64,000 nucleotides of DNA from Taudactylus pleione (Eukaryota > Chordata > Amphibia > Anura > Myobatrachidae), in the NCBI GenBank assembly GCA_031769625.1, contig JAUIMM010000135.1, positions 4,778,001 through 4,842,000 of the forward strand, given 5' to 3'. The position numbers and the translations under genes were made by a program. Numbering within the stretch: the stretch's first letter is position 1; each line of letters opens with the position of its first letter. Positions 13,201 through 23,148 of the stretch are shown piece by piece. The notes under the pieces are model-generated. The model ran no database searches, had not been told where the DNA came from, and saw nothing but the letters and a program-made list of their open reading frames with translations.

Positions 13201-14002
13201 CAAAAAAAAAATTATTTTCTGTGTTTGTGAATTGTGTGTGCGCTGTAGCCGCACGTGCATCAACAAAGTAGTGCCAAGCGTGCGCCTGTGTCATAAGTAA
13301 AGGGCCGGCTGGCTTGACCGTTAAAGGGTGCTGTAACCCCCAAAGTACACTCCAGTCCAAACCAAAAAAACAATTATTTTCTGTGTTTGTGAATTGTGTG
13401 CGCAGTAGCAGCACGTGCATCAACAAAGTAGTGCCAAGCGTGCGCCTGTGTCATAAGTAAAGGGCCAGCTGGCTTGACCATTAAAGGGTGCTGTAACCCC
13501 CAAAGTACACTCCAGTCCAAACCAAAAAAAAAATTATTTTCTGTGTTTGTGAATTGTGTGCGCAGTAGCAGCACGTGCATCAACAAAGTAGTGCCAAGCG
13601 TGTGCCTGTGTCATAAGTAAAGGGCCAGCTGGCTTGACCGTTAAAGGGTGCTGTAACCCCCAAAGTACACTCCAGTCCAAACCAAAAAAAAAATAATTTT
13701 CTGTGTTTGTGAATTGTGTGCGCAGTAGCCGCACGTGCATCAACAAAGTAGTGCCAAGCGTGCGCCTGTTTCATAAGTAAAGGGCTGGCTGGCTTGACCG
13801 TTAAAGGGTGCTGTAACCCCCAAAGTACACTCCAGTCCAAACCCCCAAAAAAATAATTTTCTGTGTTTGTGAATTGTGTGCGCAGTAGCCGCACGTGCAT
13901 CAACAAAGTAGTGCCAAACGTGCGCCTGTGTCATAAGTAAAGGGCGGCTGGCTTGACCGTTAAAGGGTGCTGTAACCCCCAAAGTACACTCCAGTCCAAA
14001 CC

Positions 14003-14020
14003 AAAAAAAAAATTATTTTC
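14003..14020 (+). other. A-tract and AT-rich segment of the monomer
   Basis: Ten consecutive A followed by TTATTTTC. This is the most length-variable part of the monomer: neighbouring copies carry about 7 to 13 A and end in ATTATTTT, AATATTTT, ATAATTTT, ACAATTATTTT, ATATTATTTT or AATAAAATTATTTT. Such variation is typical of polymerase slippage plus inherited subfamily differences. A run of this size once per 160 bp is expected to bend DNA and to disfavour nucleosome formation, so it could set the linker position. That role is inference. The different endings are useful haplotype tags for tracing duplications. Confidence 0.85.
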
Positions 14021-14036
14021 TGTGTTTGTGAATTGT

Positions 14037-14084
14037 GTGCGCAGTAGCCGCACGTGCATCAACAAAGTAGTGCCAAGCGTGCGC
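14037..14084. other. CpG-rich core with two mutually exclusive hairpins
   Basis: The central CGCAC (14049-14053) can pair with the upstream GTGCG (14037-14041, 7-nt loop). Extended to CGCACG (14049-14054), it can instead pair with the downstream CGTGCG (14078-14083, 23-nt loop). The hexamer GTGCGC occurs at both 14037 and 14079, 42 bp apart, about four helical turns. The core is also rich in alternating pyrimidine/purine runs, for example 14049-14059. Five of the monomer's seven CpGs lie here. Structure formation in vivo is untested; the pairing itself is read directly from the sequence. Confidence 0.5.
14050..14057. other. GCACGTGC palindrome (E-box-like CACGTG), one per monomer
   Basis: A perfect 8-bp palindrome, present in most monomers. 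CACGTG is the canonical E-box bound by bHLH-zip factors such as the USF and MYC/MAX families, and it resembles the core of the yeast centromere element CDEI. Many copies have changed to CACATG or CATGTG by transition at the central CpG; some of these remain general CANNTG E-boxes. The match is short, so protein binding is only a possibility. Its regular repetition would give about one potential site per nucleosome repeat. Confidence 0.55.
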
Positions 14085-17000
14085 CTGTGTCATAAGTAAA
14101 GGGCCGGCTGGCTTGACCGTTAAAGGGTGCTGTAACCCCCAAAGTACACTCCAGTCCAAACCAAAAAAAAAATTATTTTCTGTGTTTGTGAATTGTGTGC
14201 GCAGTAGCCGCACGTGCATCAACAAAGTAGTGCCAAGCGTGCGCCTGTGTCATAAGTAAAGGGCCGGCTGGCTTGACCGTTAAAGGGTGCTGTAACCCCC
14301 AAAGTACACTCCAGTCCAAACCAAAAAAAAAATAATTTTCTGTGTTTGTGAATTGTGTGCACAGTAGCCGCACGTGCATCAACAAAGTAGTGCCAAGCGT
14401 GCGCCTGTGTCATAAGTAAAGGGTCAGCTGTCTTGACCGTTAAAGGGTGCTGTAACCCCCAAAGTACACTCCAAACCAAAAAAATATATATTTTCTATGT
14501 TTATGAATTGTGTGCGCAGTAGCCGCACGTGCATCAACAAAGTAGTGCCAAGCGTGCGCCTGTGTCATAAGTAATGGGCCGGCTGGCTTGACCGTTAAAG
14601 GGCCTGTAACCCCCAAAGTACACTCCAGTCCAAACCAAAAAAAATATTATTTTCTGTGTTTGTGAATTGTGTGCGCAGTAGCCGCACGTGCATCAACAAA
14701 GTAGTGCCAAGCGTGCGCCTGTGTCATAAGTAAAGAGCCAGCTGGCTTGACTGTTAAAGGGTGCTGTAACCCCCAAAGTACACTCCAGTCCAAACCGAAA
14801 AAAAAATTATTTTCTGTGTTTGTGAATTGTGTGCGCAGTAGCCGCACGTGCATCAACAAAGTAGTGCCAAGCATGCGCCTGTGTCATAAGTAAACGGCCG
14901 GCTGGCTTGACCGTTAAAGGGTGCTGTAACCCCCAAAGTACACTCCAGTCCAAACCAAAAATAAAATTATTTTCTGTGTTTGTGAATTGTGTGTGCGCTG
15001 TAGCCGCACGTGCATCAACAAAGTAGTGCCAAGCGTGCGCCTGTGTCATAAGTAAAGGGCTGGCTGGCTTGACCGTTAAAGGGTGCTGTAACCCCAAAAG
15101 TATACTCCAGTCCAAACCAAAAAAAATATATTTTCTGTGTTTGTGAATTGTGTGTGCGCTGTAGCCGCACGTGCATCAACAAAGTAGTGCCAAGCGTGCG
15201 CCTGTGTCATAAGTAAAGGGCCGGCTGGCTTGACCGTTAAAGGGTGCTGTAACCCCCAAAGTATACTCCAGTCCAAACCAAAAAAAAAAATATTTTCTGT
15301 GTTTGTGAATTGTGTGCGCAGTAGCCGCACGTGCATCAACAAAGTAGTGCCAAGCGTGCACCTGTGTCATAAGTAAAGGGCCAGCTGGCTTGACCGTTAA
15401 AGGGTGTTGTAACCCCCAAAGTACACTCCAGTCCAAACCAAAAAAAATATATTTTCTGTGTTTGTGAATTGTGTGTGCGCTGTAGCCGCACGTGCATCAA
15501 CAAAGTAGTGCCAAGCGTGCGCCTGTGTCATAAGTAAAGGGCCGGCTGGCTTGACCGTTAAAGGGTGCTGTAACCCCCAAAGTATACTCCAGTCCAAACC
15601 AAAAAAACAATTATTTTCTGTGTTTGTGAATTGTGTGCGCAGTAGCCGCACGTGCATCAACAAAGTAGTGCCAAGCGTGCACCTGTGTCATAAGTAAAGG
15701 GCCAGCTGGCTTGACCATTAAAGGGTGTTGTAACCCCCAAAGTACACTCCAGTCCAAACCAAAAAAAAAATTATTTTCTGTGTTTGTGAATTGTGTGCGC
15801 AGTAGCCGCACGTGCATCAACAAAGTAGTGCCAAGCGTGCGCCTGTGTCATAAGTAAAGGGCCGGTTGGCTTGACCGTTAAAGGGTGCTGTAACCCCCAA
15901 AGTACACTCCAGTCCAAACCAAAAAAAAAAAATATTTTCTGTGTTTGTGAATTGTGTGCGCAGTAGCCGCACATGCATCAACAAAGTAGTGCCAAGCGTG
16001 CGCCTGTGTCATAAGTAAAGGGCCGGCTGGCTTGACCATTAAAGGGTGCTGTAACCCCCAAAGTACACTCCAGTCCAATCCAAAAAAAAAAATATTTTCT
16101 GTGTTTGTAAATTGTGTGCGCAGTAGCCGCACGTGCATCAACAAAGTAGTGCCAAGCGTGCGCCTGTGTCATAAGTAAAGGGCCAGCTGGCTTGACCATT
16201 AAAGGGTGCTGTAACCCCCAAAGTATACTCCAGTCCAAACCAAAAAAAAAATAATTTTCTGTGTTTGTGAATTGTGTGCGCAGTAGCCGCACGTGCATCA
16301 ACAAAGTAGTGCCAAGCGTGCGCCTGTGTCATAAGTAAAGGGTCAGCTGGCTTGACCGTTAAAGGGTGCTGTAACCCCCAAAGTACACTCCAAACCAAAA
16401 AAATATATATTTTCTATGTTTATGAATTGTGTGCGCAGTAGCCGCACGTGCATCAACAAAGTAGTGCCAAGCGTGCGCCTGTGTCATAAGTAATGGGCCG
16501 GCTGGCTTGAACGTTAAAGGGTGCTGTAACCGCCAAAGTACACTCCAGTCCAAACCAAAAAAAAAAATATTTTCTGTGTTTGTGAATTGTGTGCGCAGTA
16601 GCCGCACGTGCATCAACAAAGTAGTGCCAAGCGTGCGCCTGTGTCACAAGTAAAGGGCCGGTTGGCTTGACCGTTAAAGGGTGCTGTAACCCCCAAAGTA
16701 CACTCCAGTCCAAACCAAAAAAAAAATATTTTCTGTGTTTGTGAATTGTGTGCGCAGTAGCCGCACGTGCATCAACAAATTAGTGCCAAGCGTGCGCCTG
16801 TGTCATAAGTAAATGGCCGGCAGGCTTGAACGTTAAAGGGTGCTGTAACCCCCAAAGTACACTCCAGTCCAAACCAAAAATAAAATTATATTCTGTGTTT
16901 GTGAATTGTGTGTGCGCTGTAGCCGCACGTGCATCAACAAAGTAGTGCCAAGCCTGCGCCTGTGTCATAAGTAAAGGGCTGGCTGGCTTGACCGTTAAAG

Positions 17001-20000
17001 GGTGCTGTAACCCCCAAAGTACACTCCAAACCAAAAAAATATATATTTTCTATGTTTATGAATTGTGTGCGCAGTAGCCGCACGTGCATCAACAAAGTAG
17101 TGCCAAGCGTGCGCCTGTGTCATAAGTAATGGGCCGGCTGGCTTGACCGTTAAAGGGTGCTGTAACCCCCAAAGTACACTCCAGTCCAAAACAAAAAAAA
17201 AAATTATTTTCTGTGTTTGTGAATTGTGTGCGCAGTAGCCGCACGTGCATCAACAAATTAGTGCCAAGCGTGCGCCTGTGTCATAAGTAAAGGGCCGGCA
17301 GGCTTGAACGTTAAAGGGTGCTGTAACCCCCAAAGTACACTCCAGTCCAAACCAAAAAAAAAATTATTTTCTGTGTTTGTGAATTGTGTGCGCAGTAGCC
17401 GCACGTGCATCAACAAAGTAGTGCCAAGCGTGCGCCTCTGTCATAAGTAATGGGCCGGCAGGCTTGACCATTAAAGGGTGCTGTAACCCCCAAAGTACAC
17501 TCCAGTCCAAACCAAAAAAAAATATTATTTTCTGTGTTTGTGAATTGTGTGCGCAGTAGCCGCACATGCATCAACAAAGTAGTGCCAAGCATGCGCCTGT
17601 GTCATAAGTAAAGGGCCGGCTGGCTTGACCATTAAAGGGTGCTGTAACCCGCAAAGTACATTCCAGTCCAAACCAAAAAAAAAAATATTTTCTGTGTTTG
17701 TAAATTGTGTGCGCAGTAGCCGCACGTGCATCAACAAAGTAGTGCCAAGCATGCGCCTGTGTCATAAGTAAAGGGCCGGCTGGCTTGACCATTAAAGGGT
17801 GCTGTAACCCCCAAAGTATACTCCAGTCCAAACCAAAAAAAAAATAATTTTCTGAGTTTGTGAATTGTGTGCGCAGTAGCCGCACGTGCATCAACAAAGT
17901 AGTGCCAAGCATGCGCCTGTGTCATAAGTAAAGGGTCAGCTGGCTTGACCATTAAAGGGTGCTGTAACCCCCAAAGTACACTCCAAACCAAAAAAATATA
18001 TATTTTCTATGTTTATGAATTGTGTGCGCAGTAGCCGCACGTGCATCAACAAAGTAGTGCCAAGCGTGCGCCTGTGTCATAAGTAATGGGCTGGCTGGCT
18101 TGAACATTAAAGGGTGCTGTAACCGCCAAAGTACACTCCAGTCCAAACCAAAAAAAAAAATATTTTCTGTGTTTGTGAATTGTGTGCGCAGTAGCCGCAC
18201 GTGCATCAACAAAGTAGTGCCAAACGTGCGCCTGTGTCACAAGTAAAGGGCCGGCTGGCTTGACCGTTAAAGGGTGCTGTAACCCCCAAAGTACACTCCA
18301 GTCCAAACCAAAAAAAATAATATTTTCTGTGTTTGTAAATTGTGTGCGCAGTAGCTGCACGTGCATCAACAAAGTAGTGCCAAGCGTGCGCCTGTGTCAT
18401 AAGTAATGGGCCGGCTGGCTTGACCATTAAAGGGTGCTGTAACCCCCAAAGTATACTCCAGTCCAAACCAAAAAAAAAATAATTTTCTGTGTTTGTGAAT
18501 TGTGTGCGCAGTAGCCGCACGTGCATCAACAAAGTAGTGCCAAGCGTGCGCCTGTGTCACAAGTAAAGGGCCGGCTGGCTTGACCGTTAAAGGGTGCTGT
18601 AACCCCCAAAGTACACTCCAGTCCAAACCAAAAAAAAAATAATTTTCTGAGTTTGTGAATTGTGTGCGCAGTAGCCGCACGTGCATCAACAAAGTAGTGC
18701 CAAGCATGCGCCTGTGTCATAAGTAAAGGGTCAGCTGGCTTGACCATTAAAGGGTGCTGTAACCCCCAAAGTACACTCCAAACCAAAAAAATATATATTT
18801 TCTATGTTTATGAATTGTGTGCGCAGTAGCCGCACGTGCATCAACAAAGTAGTGCCAAGCGTGCGCCTGTGTCATAAGTAATGGGCCGGCTGGCTTGAAA
18901 GTTAAAGGGTGCTGTAACCGCCAAAGTACACTCCAGTCCAAACCAAAAAAAAAAATATTTTCTGTGTTTGTGAATTGTGTGCGCAGTAGCCGCACATGCA
19001 TCAACAAAGTAGTGCCAAGCGTGCGCCTGTGTCACAAGTAAAGGGCCGGCTGGCTTGACCGTTAAAGGGTGCTGTAACCCCCAAAGTACACTCCAGTCCA
19101 AACCAAAAAAAATAATATTTTCTGTGTTTGTAAATTGTGTGCGCAGTAGCTGCACGTGCATCAACAAAGTAGTGCCAAGCGTGCGCCTGTGTCATAAGTA
19201 ATGGGCCGGCTGGCTTGACCATTAAAGGGTGCTGTAACCCCCAAAGTATACTCCAGTCCAAACCAAAAAAAAAATAATTTACTGTGTTTGTGAATTGTGT
19301 GCGCAGTAGCCGCACGTGCATCAACAAAGTAGTGCCAAGCGTGCGCCTGTGTCATAAGTAAAGGGTCAGCTGGCTTGACCATTAAAGGGTGCTGTAACCC
19401 CCAATGTACACTCCAAACCAAAAAAATATATATTTTCTATGTTTATGAATTGTGTGCGCAGTAGCCGCACGTGCATCAACAAAGTAGTGCCAAGCGTGCG
19501 CCTGTGTCATAAGTAAAGGGTCGGCTGGCTTGACCGTTAAAGGGTGCTGTAACCCCCAAAGTACACTCCAATCCAAAAAAATATATATTTTCTATGTTTA
19601 TGAATTGTGTGCGCAGTAGCCGCACGTGCATCAACAAAGTAGTGCCAAGCGTGCGCCTGTGTCATAAGTAATGGGCCGGCTGGCTTGACCGTTAAAGGGT
19701 GCTGTAACCCCCAAAGTACACTCCAGTCCAAACCAAAAAAAAAATAATTTTCTGTGTTTGTGAATTGTGTGCGCAGTAGCCGCACATGCATCAACAAAGT
19801 AGTGCCAAGCGTGCGCCTGTGTCATAAATAAAGGGCCGGCTGGATTGACCATTAAAGGGTGCTGTAACCCCCAAAGTACACTCCAGTCCAAACCAAAAAA
19901 AAATTTATTTTCTGTGTTTGTGAATTGTGTGCGCAGTAGCAGCACGTGCATCAACAAAGTAGTGCCAAGTGTGCGCCTGTGTCATAAGTAAAGGGCCGGC

Positions 20001-23000
20001 AGGCTTGATCGTTAAAGGGTGCTGTAACCCCCAAAGTACACTCCAGTCCAAACCAAAAAAAAAATTATTTTCTGTGTTTGTGAATTGTGTGTGCGCTGTA
20101 GCCGCACGTGCATCAACAAAGTAGTGCCAATCGTGCGCCTGTGTCATAAGTAATGGGCCGGCTGGCTTGACCGTTAAAGGGTGCTGTAACCCCCAAAGTA
20201 CACTCCATTCCAAAACAAAAAAAATAATTATTTTCTGTGTTTGTGAATTATGTGCGCAGTAGCCGCACGTGCATCATCAAATTAGAGCCAAGCGTGCGCC
20301 TGTGTCATAAGTAAAGGGCCGGCAGGCTTCAACGTTAAAGGGTGCTGTAACCCCCAAAGTACACTCCAGTCCAAACCAAAAAAAATATTATTTTCTGTGT
20401 TTGTGAATTGTGTGCGCAGTAGCCGCACGTGCATCAACAAAGTAGTGCCAAGCGTGCGCCTCTGTCATAAGTAATGGGCCGGCAGGCTTGACCATTAAAG
20501 GGTGCTGTAACCCCCAAAGTACACTCCAGTCCAAACCAAAAAAAAATATTATTTTCTGTGTTTGTGAATTGTGTGCGCAGTAGCCGCACGTGCATCAACA
20601 AAGTAGTGCCAAGCGTGCGCCTGTGTCATAAGTAAAGGGCCAGCTGGCTTGACCGTTAAAGGGTGCTGTAACCCCCAAAGTACACTCCAGTCCAAACCAA
20701 AAAAAAAATTATTTTCTGTGTTTGTGAATTGTGTGCGCAGTAGCCGCATGTGCATCAACAAAGTAGTGCCAAGCGTGCGCCTGTGTCATAAGTAAAGGGC
20801 TGGCTGGCTTGACCGTTAAAGGGTGCTGTAACCCCCAAAGTACACTCCAGTCCAAACCAAAAAAAAAATTATTTTCTGTGTTTGTGAATTGTGTGCGCAG
20901 TAGCCGCACATGCATCAACAAAGTAGTGCCAAGCATGCACCTGTGTCATAAGTAAAGGGCCGGCTGGCTTGACCATTAAAGGGTGCTGTAACCCCCAAAG
21001 TACATTCCAGTCCAAACCAAAAAAAAAAATATTTTCTGTGTTTGTAAATTGTGTGCGCAGTAGCCGCACGTGCATCAACAAAGTAGTGCCAAGCGTGCGC
21101 CTGTGTCATAAGTAAAGGGCCAGCTGGCTTGACCATTAAATGGTGCTGTAACCCCCAAAGTATACTCCAGTCCAAACCAAAAAAAAAATAATTTTCTGTG
21201 TTTGTGAATTGTGTGCGCAGTAGCCGCACGTGCATCAACAAAGTAGTGCCAAGCGTGCGCCTGTGTCATAAGTAAAGGGTCAGCTGGCTTGACCGTTAAA
21301 GTGTGCTGTAACCCCCAAAGTACACTCCAAACCAAAAAAATATATATTTTCTATGTTTATGAATTGTGTGCGCAGTAGCCGCACGTGCATCAACAAAGTA
21401 GTGCCAAGCGTGCGCCTGTGTCATAAGTAATGGGCCGGCTGGCTTGAACGTTAAAGGGTGCTGTAACCGCCAAAGTACACTCCAGTCCAAACCAAAAAAA
21501 AAAATATTTTCTGTGTTTGTGAATTGTGTGCGCAGTAGCAGCACGTGCATCAACAAAGTAGTGCCAAGCGTGCGCCTGTGTCACAAGTAAAGGGCCGGCT
21601 GGCTTGACCATTAAAGGGTGCTGTAACCCCCAAAGTACACTCCAGTCCAAACCAAAAAAAATAATATTTTCTGTGTTTGTAAATTGTGTGCGCAGTAGCC
21701 GCACGTGCATCAACAAAGTAGTGCCAAGCGTGCGCCTGTGTCATAAGTAATGGGCCGGCTGGCTTGACCATTAAAGGGTGCTGTAACCCCCAAAGTATAC
21801 TCCAGTCCAAACCAAAAAAAAAATAATTTTCTGTGTTTGTGAATTGTGTGCGCAGTAGCCGCACGTGCATCAACAAAGTAGTGCCAAGCGTGCGCCTGTG
21901 TCATAAGTAAAGGGTCAGCTGGCTTGACCATTAAAGGGTGCTGTAATCCCCAATGTACACTCCAAACCAAAAAAATATATATTTTCTATGTTTATGAATT
22001 GTGTGCGCAGTAGCCGCACGTGCATCAACAAAGTAGTGCCAAGCGTGCGCCTGTGTCATAAGTAAAGGGTCAGCTGGCTTGACCGTTAAAGAGTGCTGTA
22101 ACCCCCAAAGTACACTCCAAACCAAAAAAATATATATTTTCTATGTTTATGAATTGTGTGCGCAGTAGCCGCACGTTCATCAACAAAGTAGTGCCAAGCG
22201 TGCGCCTGTGTCATAAGTAATGGGCCGGCTGGCTTGACCGTTAAAGGGTGCTGTAACCCCCAAAGTACACTCCAGTCCAAACCAAAAAAAAAATAATTTT
22301 CTGTGTTTGTGAATTGTGTGCGCAGTAGCCGCACATGCATCAACAAAGTAGTGCCAAGCGTGCGCCTGTGTCATAAATAAAGGGCCGGCTGGATTGACCA
22401 TTAAAGGGTGCTGTAACCCCCAAAGTACACACCAGTCCAAACCAAAAAAAAATTTATTTTCTGTGTTTGTGAATTGTGTGCGCAGTAGCAGCACGTGCAT
22501 CAACAAAGTAGTGCCAAGTGTGCGCCTGTGTCATAAGTAAAGGGCCGGCAGGCTTGATCGTTAAAGGGTGCTGTAACCCCCAAAGTACACTCCAGTCCAA
22601 ACCAAAAAAAAAATTATTTTCTGTGTTTGTGAATTGTGTGTGCGCTGTAGCCGCACGTGCATCAACAAAGTAGTGCCAAGCGTGCGCCTGTGTCATAAGT
22701 AAAGGGCCGGCTGGCTTGACCGTTAAAGGGTGCTGTAACCCCCAAAGTACACTCCAGTCCAAACCAAAAAAACAATTATTTTCTGTGTTTGTGAATTGTG
22801 TGCGCAGTAGCAGCACGTGCATCAACAAAGTAGTGCCAAGCGTGCGCCTGTGTCATAAGTAAAGGGCCAGCTGGCTTGACCATTAAAGGGTGCTGTAACC
22901 CCCAAAGTACACTCCAGTCCAAACCAAAAAAAAAATTATTTTCTGTGTTTGTGAATTGTGTGCGCAGTAGCAGCACGTGCATCAACAAAGTAGTGCCAAG

Positions 23001-23148
23001 CGTGTGCCTGTGTCATAAGTAAAGGGCCGGCTGGCTTGACCGTTAAAGGGTGCTGTAACCCCCAAAGTACACTCCAGTCCAAACCAAAAAAAAAATAATT
23101 TTCTGTGTTTGTGAATTGTGTGCGCAGTAGCCGCACGTGCATCAACAA

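Larger units (their letters stand above)
14000..14159 (+). repeat. Reference monomer (160 bp) of the array
   Basis: This copy carries the commonest base at every variable position I followed, so it serves as a working consensus. In order: ACC plus ten A (14000-14012); TTATTTTC (14013-14020); a GT-rich stretch (14021-14039); a CpG-rich core (14040-14084); CTGTGTCATAAGTAAAG (14085-14101); GGCCGGCTGG (14102-14111); TTGACCGTTAAAGGG (14113-14127); CTGTAACCCCC (14130-14140); and TACACTCCAGTCC (14145-14157). Hand count gives 37 C and 39 G. CpG dinucleotides start at 14040, 14049, 14053, 14078, 14082, 14105 and 14118. The observed/expected CpG of this copy is therefore about 0.78, high for a sequence that elsewhere decays at exactly these sites. 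Confidence 0.95.
7291..17005 (+). repeat. Large tandem unit, copy 1 (about 9.7 kb, about 61 monomers)
   Basis: The ordered series of variant monomers is repeated from about 17006. Corresponding landmarks: 7810/17525, 8331/18046 and 8491/18206 (offset 9715); 10304/19382 (9078); 11787/20869 (9082); 12308/21550 (9242); 13374/22776 (9402); 15611/25014 (9403). The offset changes in steps close to multiples of 160, meaning monomers were gained or lost in register since duplication. Ten S-class junctions lie inside. The right junction is a hybrid monomer (16981-17024): its left half has GGGCTGGCTGG of an L-class neighbour, its right half the 5-bp-short S-class end. Confidence 0.87.

Noticed and set aside
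14002..14020. Poly-A tail marking retroposon insertions
   Set aside because: The A-run occurs once in every monomer at the same place and without target-site duplications, so it is part of the satellite unit.
14119..14138. GGGT-GCTGTA-ACCC hairpin as a terminator
   Set aside because: The stem is only 4 bp, it competes with GTTA/TAAC pairing, and no T-run follows. No gene is present for it to serve.
14000..14159. CENP-B box
   Set aside because: I compared both strands of the monomer with the essential bases of the 17-bp CENP-B box (NTTCGNNNNANNCGGGN). The closest stretch, around CTTTGTTGATGCACGTG on the minus strand, fails at several required positions.
14100..14159. tRNA or tRNA-derived SINE with polymerase III boxes
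   Set aside because: The minus-strand GGTCAAGCC resembles part of a B box, but the GGTTCGANNCC pattern is not met. No A box lies at the right distance and no cloverleaf can be drawn.
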